Shown piece by piece: positions 7,618 through 14,912 of a stretch of DNA of 27,766 bases (positions are counted from its first letter, which is position 1; the number at the start of each line of letters is the position of its first letter). Origin of the DNA: CAZYVA01 sp964650695 (GTDB lineage: Bacteria; Bacillota; Clostridia; Lachnospirales; Lachnospiraceae); contig CAZYVA010000015.1 in NCBI GenBank assembly GCA_964650695.1, positions 1 through 27,766 of the forward strand. The letters run 5' to 3'. A program made the translations under genes and the position numbers. The notes beneath the pieces are model-generated. The model worked only from the letters and a program-made list of their open reading frames with translations. It did not search any database and was not told where the DNA came from.

Positions 7618-8442
7618 ATGAAAACAAATCAAAACCTGGCAGGCCGCATTGTCCAAAATGGATTATTAGCTGTTTATGCAGTATTTGCTTTATTCCCGTT
7701 GATCTGGATGCTGATTTTGTCTATTAAAACCGATGCACAGATGTACAATACAACATTCATCTTTACGCCAACGCTAGACAATTACAAAGAGGTGCTCTTC
7801 AATTCGGATTATATGCAGTACATGATTGACAGTTTGATCGTATCCGGCGGAGCGGTTATCATCTCTGTCCTTGCGGGCGTCCCGGCGGCGTACGCGCTTG
7901 CGAGGTATAATTTCAAAAAGAAGGAAGATATTGCGTTCCAGATTCTTTCTTTCAAGTTTGCTCCTGAGATTCTGGTTGTATTGCCACTATTCATGATTTA
8001 CCAGAAGTTACATATTTACGATACTTATTTTGGGCTGATCTGGGTATACCAGCTAATTTCTATGCCGCTTTTGATCTGGGTGGTCCGCGGATACTTTGAG
8101 GATATTTCCGTGGAGATTGAATATGCGGCCCAGGTGGACGGGTATACATGGTATCAGATTTTCTTTAAGAACCTGATCCCGTTGATTAAGCCGGGCCTTG
8201 TGTCGGCGGCCCTTTTGGCATTTATCTTTGCGTGGAACACCTTTACGTTCCCGCTTATGCTGGCTGGCACGCATGTCCAGCCGATTACGGTTGCGATCAC
8301 AAAGTTCCTGGGAACGGACACCGCCCATTATGGACAGTTGGCGGTGGCGGCTACCGTATCTGCTTTGCCGGCAATTATATTTGCGCTTTGTATTCAGAAA
8401 CATTTGGTCCGTGGTTTGAGTTTTGGTGCAGTAAAGGGATAG
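7618..8442 (+). CDS. ABC importer permease 2 (MalG/UgpE type)
   Basis: This is the second half of the transmembrane channel. Its 274 residues carry about six helices. The first, FALFPLIWMLILSI, is followed by the extracytoplasmic sequence NTTFIFTPTLDNYKEVLF, typical of MalG-like proteins. The EAA coupling loop is EIEYAAQVDGYTWYQIFFKN near residue 165. The gene lies 41 bases after permease 1 and ends 10 bases before the first ATPase gene, so translation is likely coupled. The family is sure; transported substrate is not shown by sequence. Confidence 0.85.
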   Translation: MKTNQNLAGRIVQNGLLAVYAVFALFPLIWMLILSIKTDAQMYNTTFIFTPTLDNYKEVLFNSDYMQYMIDSLIVSGGAVIISVLAGVPAAYALARYNFKKKEDIAFQILSFKFAPEILVVLPLFMIYQKLHIYDTYFGLIWVYQLISMPLLIWVVRGYFEDISVEIEYAAQVDGYTWYQIFFKNLIPLIKPGLVSAALLAFIFAWNTFTFPLMLAGTHVQPITVAITKFLGTDTAHYGQLAVAATVSALPAIIFALCIQKHLVRGLSFGAVKG

Positions 8443-8452
8443 GAGTGAAGAT

Positions 8453-9601
8453 ATGTCAAGGATACAATTAGAAAACATTACGAAAAAATTCGGAAAAGTT
8501 ACTGCTCTTGACGGAGTTACTCTTGATATCAAAGATAAGGAATTCTTTGTTCTTTTCGGGCCAGCGGGCGCTGGAAAGACTACTATCTTGAACTGTATCG
8601 CGGGTATCAATGTTCCGGAGGAAGGAGTAGTAAAATTTGACGGGGAGATCATGAATCTGGTTGATGCAGCCCACAGGGATACGGCAATGGTTTTTGAAAA
8701 CTATGCGTTGTATCCGCAGATGACTGTATACGATAATATGGCTTCTCCGCTGAGAAGTAAATTATACAAAAAAGATGAAGAATATATAAAAGAAAAAATC
8801 CAGTCCGTTGCTGAGATGATGAAGATGGATTATCTGCTGGAGCGTCTTCCGAGCCAGCTCTCGAATGGCCAAAAGCAGCGTGTCGCTATGGGACGCGCGT
8901 TGGTACGTTCACCAAGGGTATACCTGATGGATGAACCCCTTGCCCATCTGGACGCAAAGCTGCGGAACGCGATGCGTACAGAGCTGAAGGAAATACAGGC
9001 GAACTTTGGCACGACTTCGATTTACGTAACCCATGACTTCATGGAGGCGATGTCTCTGGGCGACAGGATTGCCATTATCAATAAGGGGAAAGTGGTTCAG
9101 ATTGGCACGGGCGACGATATCTATTATATGCCATGCAATGAATTTGTCGCACAGCTCATGGGCGATCCGGAGATTAACCTGATCCCTGCGAAGGTGGATA
9201 AGACGGCGGAAGGATATTCCCTGTCAGTGGAAGCGTTTGGAAAGACCTATGCCCTTCCGGAGGACCAGGCGCTCTTTGCGAAGTTTGATGAGAAAGGGGC
9301 GGCAAATGTAGATGTCGGCATCCGTCCCCAGCATGTGGTGTATTCCTTTGAGCCGCAGCAAGGGTACCTGAAGTGTAACGTCTACAGTTACGAGAGTATT
9401 GGCAACAAGTCTGTCATCGTTGCAGAAATCGGAGATGTGGTTCTCCGCATGATTGCACCAAACGGTTTGTCGGTGAATATTGATGATACTGTTTATGTTG
9501 ACTTTAAACTTGAAAATTCTATGTTCTTCAATGCAGAAACAAAAGAATATTTGAGCAGGTATGATGAAGCATCCATTGTTGCTTTGCATACGGAAGAATA
9601 G
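8453..9601 (+). CDS. ABC importer ATPase 1 (UgpC/MalK-type), unusual motifs
   Basis: Probably one of two ATPases powering the importer. Walker A is GPAGAGKTT (residues 36-44), Walker B YLMDEP (around 157-162), D-loop AHLD and switch THD near 194. A C-terminal regulatory OB-like domain fills about residues 240-382. Two motifs are unusual: the Q-loop reads MVFENYALYP, with Glu82 where Gln is expected, and the signature is LSNGQ (136-140) instead of LSGGQ. It is followed 12 bases later by a second, different ATPase, so the pair probably forms a heterodimer. Similar two-ATPase importers are known for glycerol (rhizobial GlpS/GlpT), which fits a polyol substrate. Confidence 0.85.
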   Translation: MSRIQLENITKKFGKVTALDGVTLDIKDKEFFVLFGPAGAGKTTILNCIAGINVPEEGVVKFDGEIMNLVDAAHRDTAMVFENYALYPQMTVYDNMASPLRSKLYKKDEEYIKEKIQSVAEMMKMDYLLERLPSQLSNGQKQRVAMGRALVRSPRVYLMDEPLAHLDAKLRNAMRTELKEIQANFGTTSIYVTHDFMEAMSLGDRIAIINKGKVVQIGTGDDIYYMPCNEFVAQLMGDPEINLIPAKVDKTAEGYSLSVEAFGKTYALPEDQALFAKFDEKGAANVDVGIRPQHVVYSFEPQQGYLKCNVYSYESIGNKSVIVAEIGDVVLRMIAPNGLSVNIDDTVYVDFKLENSMFFNAETKEYLSRYDEASIVALHTEE

Positions 9602-9613
9602 GAGGGTTGGCAA

Positions 9614-10738
9614 ATGGCAGGATTAACAATTAAGCATCTTTACAAACGTTACGAAAACGATGGCAAAAAGAAAAAAGGCGCAAAACCGAATGATTATGCA
9701 GTGCAGGATTTGAACCTTGTGTGTGGGCAGGGCGAGTTCATTGCCCTTTTAGGGCCTTCCGGGTGCGGCAAGACGACGACGCTCCGTATGACGGCAGGGC
9801 TGGAAGATATTACAAAAGGTGAGATTTTCATCGGGGACCGCCTTGTAAATAACCTTCACCCAAAAGACAGGCATATCGGCCTGGCTTTTGAGGATTACGC
9901 GATGTATCCGCCGCTTACGGTCTATGACAATATTGCGTTTAATTTAAAGGCAAAAGGCGTGGATAAAGCGGAGATCGACAAGAGAGTCCGTGAAATCGCA
10001 CCTTTGATGCAGTGCGACGACCTTCTTGACAAAATGCCGGTCAAGCTTTCCGGAGGGCAGAAACAGCGTGTGAATATTGCCCGCGCGATTATCCGCCGCC
10101 CGGAACTGCTCCTGATGGATGAACCGTTGTCCCATCTGGACGGGAAAGCGCGTCAGGCGATGCGTACGGAGATCAAGCGTCTGATCAATGAAATCAAATG
10201 TACGACCGTTTATGTAACCCATGATCAGTTGGAGGCGATGTCCCTTGCGGACAAGATTGCCATTATCAACTTTGGCGTCCTTCAGCAGTTCGGCACCCCG
10301 GCAGAGGTTTATGACGACCCGGTCAATGAATTTGTCGCATCCTTTATCGGCGAGCCTCCGATGAATATCCTGGAGACGACGATTGAAGGCGATGGGAACC
10401 AGTTTTTCTTTACTTTTGAAAACAGCAACCTGAAGATCGCGGTTCCGGAGCGTTACAATAATGTAGTGGGAAATGGGTTTAAGTGCAAGATGGGCGTGCG
10501 CCCGATGGACGTTTTGATTGGCGGGGCGGATTCAAAGGGTACGCCGGAACCGGTAGCGACGTTTGAGAACCTTGGCGATGAGAGGCGGATCGGTATCCAT
10601 GTAGGCAAGACGCTCCTGATGCTGATTACGGAGGATGAGACCCGTTACAAGCAAGGGGATGTCATTAAGCTTGAGGTCCGTGGTGAGAAAACGCACTTGT
10701 TTGATCTGGAGAGCGGGGCACGTATCAGGGAGAAATAA
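9614..10738 (+). CDS. ABC importer ATPase 2 (UgpC/MalK-type)
   Basis: Second ATPase of the importer. Walker A is GPSGCGKTT, the signature is canonical LSGGQ (145-149), Walker B is LLMDEP with D-loop SHLD, and the switch is THDQ. Here too the Q-loop has Glu in place of Gln (LAFEDYAMYP, Glu93). A lysine-rich insertion (KKKKGAK, around 18-24) interrupts the usual first strand pair. The C-terminal regulatory domain runs from about residue 240 to 374. GGAGG precedes the AUG. Together with ATPase 1 it would make a heterodimer with one signature motif canonical and one altered. This gene is followed after 47 bases by the second polyol dehydrogenase. Confidence 0.85.
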   Translation: MAGLTIKHLYKRYENDGKKKKGAKPNDYAVQDLNLVCGQGEFIALLGPSGCGKTTTLRMTAGLEDITKGEIFIGDRLVNNLHPKDRHIGLAFEDYAMYPPLTVYDNIAFNLKAKGVDKAEIDKRVREIAPLMQCDDLLDKMPVKLSGGQKQRVNIARAIIRRPELLLMDEPLSHLDGKARQAMRTEIKRLINEIKCTTVYVTHDQLEAMSLADKIAIINFGVLQQFGTPAEVYDDPVNEFVASFIGEPPMNILETTIEGDGNQFFFTFENSNLKIAVPERYNNVVGNGFKCKMGVRPMDVLIGGADSKGTPEPVATFENLGDERRIGIHVGKTLLMLITEDETRYKQGDVIKLEVRGEKTHLFDLESGARIREK

Positions 10739-10785
10739 CAGGAGTTCTTACAAATATCATTATTTTAGAAATGGAGGGATTTCAG

Positions 10786-11886
10786 ATGAGTAACTTACCG
10801 GAGAAAATGAGAGCGCTTGTAGCGTATGCACCTGGCGATTACAGATTGGAGATTGTCGATGTCCCGAGGGCCGGAGAAGGTGAAATGATCCTGAAGGTTG
10901 AGGCTTGCGGTATCTGTGCGGGCGATACAAAGGCATTTGCGGGAGCGGCAAGTTTCTGGGGTTTTGACGGACAGGCCAAATACATCAAAGAGCCTATGAT
11001 CCCGGGGCATGAGTTTGTCGGTAAGGTGGTTGAGATGGGGCCGAACGTAAAGGGCGGCTGGAAAATCGGCGACCGGATTTGCCCGGAGCAGATCGTTCCT
11101 TGCGGTAAATGTATGTTCTGTAAGACGGGCCGTCATTGGATGTGTGAGAAACATGACCTCTTTGGTTTCCAGAACAATGTAAACGGCGGTATGGCTGAGT
11201 ATGTAAGATTGACGAAAGAAGCAATCCCTTACCGTGTGCCGGATGATATGCCGATTAAGCAGGCTGCTTTGATTGAGCCTTTCGGATGCGCGATGCACTG
11301 TATCGACCGCGCGAAAGTAACCCATGCGGACGTAGTTGTCCTTTCAGGAGTAGGAACGCTGGGGCTTGGTATGCTTGGCGCGCTGGTCCAGGAAGGGCCG
11401 AAAATGATCATTGCCCTTGATATGCAGGATGCACGTCTGGAGCTGGCTAAGAAGTTTGGCGCTGACCTGACTATGAATCCTGGCAAGGAGGATGTGGTTT
11501 CCAGGATCAAAGAGCTGACAGGCGGATACGGGTGTGATGTCTATATCGAGGATTCCGGCCATCCGTCAAGCGTGCTCCAGGGGCTTGACTGCATCCGTAA
11601 GATGGGGCGTTTTGTGGAGTTCTCTGTATTCGGGGAGCCTGTGACCTGTGACTGGAGCATCATCTCAGACAGGAAAGAGCTGGACGTGATAGGTGTCCAT
11701 CTTAGCCCATTCACCTATGATACCGTCATCAAATGGATCGGCAACGGCAAGCTTCCGACCGAGGGTGTTGTATCGGATCAATATTCCCTGGAGAACTGGG
11801 AAGAAGCTTTCCATATCGCAAAGACAGGGAAGAGGCCGGATGGCACAGATGCGTTGAAGGTCATCCTTGTGCCGGACATGAAATAA
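10786..11886 (+). CDS. Zinc-dependent medium-chain polyol dehydrogenase (EltD-like), paralogue 2
   Basis: Probable NAD(P)-dependent polyol/ketose oxidoreductase. It has the catalytic zinc motifs GICAGD and PGHEFVG, the four-Cys structural zinc lobe CGKCMFCKTGRHWMC and the Rossmann motif GVGTLGLG. It is clearly paralogous to the gene at 3025. I start it at the ATG at 10786 (MSNLPEKMRALVAY) rather than the in-frame ATG at 10771, because GGAGGG at 10773-10778 is then correctly spaced. The position between the importer and dhaK suggests it makes the ketose that DhaKL phosphorylates, for example erythrulose from erythritol or threitol, or dihydroxyacetone from glycerol. That assignment is inference. 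Confidence 0.75.
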   Translation: MSNLPEKMRALVAYAPGDYRLEIVDVPRAGEGEMILKVEACGICAGDTKAFAGAASFWGFDGQAKYIKEPMIPGHEFVGKVVEMGPNVKGGWKIGDRICPEQIVPCGKCMFCKTGRHWMCEKHDLFGFQNNVNGGMAEYVRLTKEAIPYRVPDDMPIKQAALIEPFGCAMHCIDRAKVTHADVVVLSGVGTLGLGMLGALVQEGPKMIIALDMQDARLELAKKFGADLTMNPGKEDVVSRIKELTGGYGCDVYIEDSGHPSSVLQGLDCIRKMGRFVEFSVFGEPVTCDWSIISDRKELDVIGVHLSPFTYDTVIKWIGNGKLPTEGVVSDQYSLENWEEAFHIAKTGKRPDGTDALKVILVPDMK

Positions 11887-11911
11887 ACGGGAGATAGAAG
11901 CATGAATGATG

Positions 11912-11950
11912 CCCTGCGGCAGCCTGGGGATACATACGCTGCCGCAAGGG
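11912..11950 (+). other. Intergenic stem-loop before dhaK
   Basis: TGCGGCAGC (11915-11923) pairs perfectly with GCTGCCGCA (11938-11946) around a 14-base loop, and CCC/GGG extends the stem past one bulged A. No T-tract follows, so it is more likely an mRNA processing or stability element than a terminator. Confidence 0.55.
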
Positions 11951-11974
11951 AAGAAAAGCATAGGAGGCTTGAAG

Positions 11975-12973
11975 ATGCAGAGAATTTTAAAAGATCCTGA
12001 TTTTATTGTTGACGATATGCTGAAAGGGTTTGTGAAAGCGCATAGCGATATCGTGGAAGCGACGGACGTTAACCCACGCGTCATCAAGGCAAAAAACATC
12101 CCGGAAGGGAAAGTCGGTGTGGTGACCGGCGGCGGGTCGGGACATAAACCGGCGTTTGTTGGATACTGCGGGACAAACCTTTGCGATGCGGTTGCGGTAG
12201 GCGAGATTTGTTCTTCGCCGACAGCAGCGGCTTTCCTGGACGCCTGTAAAGTGGCGGATCAGGGGAAAGGCGTCGCGTGCTTGTATGGGAATTATTCCGG
12301 CGACAATATGAACGTCAAGATGGCTGTCAAAATGGCGAAAAAGGCTGGGATTACAGTCAAAACCGTTGTGGCGAATGATGACGTTGCTTCCGCACCGAAG
12401 GATCAGAGGGAGAAACGCCGCGGGGTTGCCGGGGAAGTTTTGATGTGGAAAGTGGGCGGCGCAAAAGCGGCAAAAGGCGGGGACTTGGATGAGGTTATCG
12501 CGGCGGCGCAGAAAGCAATTGACAATACCCGCTCCGTTGGCATCGGCCTTACCCCATGCACGCTTCCGGCTGTTGGGCATCCGAACTTTGAGATTAAAGA
12601 CGGGACGATGGAAGTGGGCATCGGGCATCATGGGGAGCCGGGGATCGAGGTTTGCGACCTTGAGACGGCGGACAAAATGGCGAAGCGGATGGTTGACGTG
12701 GTTGTTCCGGATTACCCATTCGTGGAAGGTGATGAAGTCGTTGTCCTGGTTTCCGGACTTGGCGCAACCCCGGTCATGGAGCTGTATGTATTGTATGATG
12801 AGATTGATAAGCTTCTTACAGAGAAAGGGATTAAGACCCATCGGGCATATGTGGGCAACTACTTTACGTCTCTTGATATGATGGGGGCAACCCTTACGGT
12901 GATGAAACTGGATGAGGAGTTGAAGGAATTGGTGGATATGCCTTGTAATAGCATGGGATTCCGGCAGTTTTAG
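11975..12973 (+). CDS. dhaK: Dihydroxyacetone kinase subunit DhaK (ketose-binding subunit), possibly tetrulose-specific
   Basis: DhaK binds the short ketose covalently through a His and, with DhaL, phosphorylates it. The 332-residue form starting at 11975 (MQRILKDPDF) has GGAGG upstream; an earlier in-frame ATG at 11906 lacks such a site and would run through the stem-loop. The active-site His is in GIGHHGEPG (His219 by analogy) and the catalytic His57 and Asp110 are in GGGSGHKP and NYSGDN. The usual GHEPxH stretch is changed to GHKPAF, so two residues near the ketose pocket differ from dihydroxyacetone-specific DhaK. That makes erythrulose or another ketose possible. DhaL follows; no DhaM gene is in the window. 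Confidence 0.85.
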   Translation: MQRILKDPDFIVDDMLKGFVKAHSDIVEATDVNPRVIKAKNIPEGKVGVVTGGGSGHKPAFVGYCGTNLCDAVAVGEICSSPTAAAFLDACKVADQGKGVACLYGNYSGDNMNVKMAVKMAKKAGITVKTVVANDDVASAPKDQREKRRGVAGEVLMWKVGGAKAAKGGDLDEVIAAAQKAIDNTRSVGIGLTPCTLPAVGHPNFEIKDGTMEVGIGHHGEPGIEVCDLETADKMAKRMVDVVVPDYPFVEGDEVVVLVSGLGATPVMELYVLYDEIDKLLTEKGIKTHRAYVGNYFTSLDMMGATLTVMKLDEELKELVDMPCNSMGFRQF

Positions 12974-13040
12974 CGTGTCCTGCAAGCAGCATAGGCATTC
13001 GGCAGTTTTCGTTTCGCAGCATGGAAAGGAGACATAAAAG

Positions 13041-13676
13041 ATGGGATTTAAAAACGCGGAAGGGAAATCCATCCTTCTTAAAATGGTAAAAGGCATTCAG
13101 GATAATAAGGCTTATCTTGGGGAAGTGGACGGGCTGATTGGCGACGGCGACCATGGCATGAATATGAATAAAGGATTCACGCTTTTTGAGGAGCGTTTTG
13201 CGGATAAGGAATTTGGATTTACCGAGGGGCTTGACGGGCTGGGAACCATCCTCTTCTCGGAAATCGGCGGATCTATGGGGCCGATTTACGGGACCATCCT
13301 GATGGATACCGCAGAAGCGGGCGAGGACCTGGAAGAAATCACGCTGGAAGATTTGGGGAATATGCTTGCGAATGGGCTGGAAGGGCTTCAGGGCATTGTG
13401 GAAGCGCAGGTTGGGGACAAAACGCTGGTTGACACATTAAGCCCGGCGGTTGACAGCCTAAAAGCTTCAGCGGCGGCAGGAAAGGATTTTTCGGAGGCGC
13501 TTGAGGATATGAAAGCGGCCGCTGCAGCCGGACGTGATTCTACCAAAGATATGGTGGCAAAATTCGGGCGTTCCAGCCGCCTTGGCGAGCGTTCCAGAGG
13601 CGTTTTGGACGCCGGGGCTACATCCTGTTGTATTATCCTGACTGCTATGGCTGAAGGGATCCAGGAGTTGTTGTAA
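13041..13676 (+). CDS. dhaL: Dihydroxyacetone kinase subunit DhaL (nucleotide-binding subunit)
   Basis: This 211-residue helical protein holds the nucleotide and transfers phosphate to the ketose on DhaK. Magnesium ligands are visible as Asp30, Asp35 and Asp37 in VDGLIGDGDHGMNMNKGF, the same positions as in E. coli DhaL. Other family motifs include GGSMGPIYG and GRSSRLGERSRGVLDAGA near the end. In PTS-dependent systems DhaL is rephosphorylated by DhaM, which is not seen here, so this pair may use ATP directly or a DhaM encoded elsewhere. AAAGGAG precedes the start. A 67-base gap after dhaK contains a short repeat of the dhaK end (CGGCAGTTTT). Confidence 0.85.
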   Translation: MGFKNAEGKSILLKMVKGIQDNKAYLGEVDGLIGDGDHGMNMNKGFTLFEERFADKEFGFTEGLDGLGTILFSEIGGSMGPIYGTILMDTAEAGEDLEEITLEDLGNMLANGLEGLQGIVEAQVGDKTLVDTLSPAVDSLKASAAAGKDFSEALEDMKAAAAAGRDSTKDMVAKFGRSSRLGERSRGVLDAGATSCCIILTAMAEGIQELL

Positions 13677-13698
13677 ATGTAAAAAGGAGGTATCCGTT

Positions 13699-13815
13699 AT
13701 GGAAATGTTTGCTACCGTGCTTTCAGTAGTCTGCCTTGTGACGCTGGTATGGCAGATTTTCGGGTCGATTTGGAACATCATTGCGATTTTCTTTGACCTG
13801 GCGAAGAAACAATAG
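13699..13815 (+). CDS. 38-residue single-span membrane peptide, unrecognised
   Basis: A small open frame encodes MEMFATVLSVVCLVTLVW followed by QIFGSIWNIIAIFFDLAKKQ (38 residues). The ribosome site AAAAAGGAGG lies eight bases before the ATG, one of the strongest in the window. The start is 22 bases after the dhaL stop, and the frame ends before the operon terminator. Residues 4-34 are hydrophobic and could cross the membrane once, with a charged DLAKKQ tail presumably cytoplasmic. I do not recognise a family. Being in this operon suggests a partner of the importer permeases or of DhaKL at the membrane, but that is inference. The ribosome site and position argue it is real. Confidence 0.6.
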   Translation: MEMFATVLSVVCLVTLVWQIFGSIWNIIAIFFDLAKKQ

Positions 13816-13849
13816 AGAAAACAGTGAAAAAGACATATCATTTTGACAA

Positions 13850-13904
13850 AAAGAAGCTTCATTCCAGGCGGGCTGGTTTGCCCGGCGGAGTGAAGCTGCT
13901 TTTT
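13850..13904 (+). terminator. Long rho-independent terminator at the end of the importer/dha operon
   Basis: AGCTTCATTCC (13855-13865) pairs with GGAGTGAAGCT (13887-13897), with one G-T pair. An inner GGGC/GCCC stem lies within. Outside, AAAAG (13849-13853) can pair with CTTTT after one mismatch. The T-tract at 13900-13904 ends only 14 bases before the regulator ATG, so the regulator may depend on read-through or on a promoter I could not find. Confidence 0.8.
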
Positions 13905-13918
13905 AAAAGAGGGACTGT

Positions 13919-14902
13919 ATGGCTGCAAGAAAAAATTTGTATATTAAAATTGCATATTGGTATTATATCCGTGGCTTGACGCAGGATGAGATTGCCAAAC
14001 GGCTGAACTTTACCAGACAGAAGGTCAACCAGATCATCAATTCGCTTAGCGAACACGGTATTGTCAATATCAATATCTGCGGGTATGAGCAGGACAACGT
14101 GGATTTGGAAAATCAAATCGAGGAATATTACGGGTTGAAGGAGGTACTGGTCACCAGTGATTACGGAGAGCCGGAGACGGCTATCTATAAAATGGCGAAT
14201 GTTGCGGCGCAGTATCTGGACGAGCAGATAAAAAATGGCGATATTATCGGCGTTTCATGGGGGAAAACGCTGGCAGAGGTCATTTCCCAGATGGCGTATA
14301 AAAGAAAAAGCGCCTGCCGGGTCGTCCAGATGATGGGCGTTAAAAATCTGGATCAGACAGTAACAAAAGCAGACGAGGTTTGCCGTAGCCTGGCGGACAG
14401 GCTGGGGTGCGGCAGCTTTTATTTCTATGCCCCTGTCATAGTGGAATATCCGGAGACAAGAGAGTGGCTGTTGAAGGAGAAGACCGTGCGGGCATCCTAT
14501 GAGGAGATGAAAAAATGTAATGTGGCGTTGGTGGGCATTGGGGAATTGAATGAAAAATGCAGTATGTGTACCAGTGGACATGTGACATTAGAAGATATCC
14601 ATGTATTAAGGAAGCAGGGGTTTGTCGGAGATGTTGTCATGAATCCAGTCCGGGCGGATGGCAGCTATGATCATTGCCCGATGTCCAACCGGCTCCTCAA
14701 CGCGAGCATTGAGTGTCTGAAGGAAATCGATAATGTGATTGCTGCAGTGAGCGGTGTTGAGAAGGTGGAAGCGGTGAATGCAGTGTTAAACAGCGGATGT
14801 ATTAATACTTTGATCATAGACGAGACAGCGGCGCGGATGCTGGCGGAGGGCTATATATGGCAAGGGAAAAGCGCTGCCCAGGAAAATGAGGAAACGGCAT
14901 AG
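13919..14902 (+). CDS. SorC-family sugar-binding transcriptional regulator
   Basis: This cytoplasmic DNA-binding protein probably controls the polyol genes in response to a phosphorylated sugar. Residues 8-50 form a helix-turn-helix (YYIRGLTQDEIAKRLNFTRQ, then KVNQIINSLSEHGIV). Residues 60-318 form the SorC sugar-binding domain, with GDIIGVSWGKTL and NVALVGIGEL as typical landmarks. It has 327 residues, normal length. It lies between the importer/dha operon and the FGGY kinase genes, the usual place for a local regulator. GAGGG precedes the ATG. The gene starts directly after a strong terminator hairpin with no clear promoter. The effector and operator are not deducible from sequence. Confidence 0.8.
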   Translation: MAARKNLYIKIAYWYYIRGLTQDEIAKRLNFTRQKVNQIINSLSEHGIVNINICGYEQDNVDLENQIEEYYGLKEVLVTSDYGEPETAIYKMANVAAQYLDEQIKNGDIIGVSWGKTLAEVISQMAYKRKSACRVVQMMGVKNLDQTVTKADEVCRSLADRLGCGSFYFYAPVIVEYPETREWLLKEKTVRASYEEMKKCNVALVGIGELNEKCSMCTSGHVTLEDIHVLRKQGFVGDVVMNPVRADGSYDHCPMSNRLLNASIECLKEIDNVIAAVSGVEKVEAVNAVLNSGCINTLIIDETAARMLAEGYIWQGKSAAQENEETA

Positions 14903-14912
14903 GGAGTAAAAG

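Noticed and set aside
11912..11950. Rho-independent terminator before dhaK
   Set aside because: The stem is strong, but A-rich sequence rather than a T-tract follows, so termination is unlikely.
11987..13096. Long 369-residue minus-strand open frame opposite dhaK
   Set aside because: Composition typical of an antisense shadow and no motif; dhaK on the plus strand has clear active-site residues.
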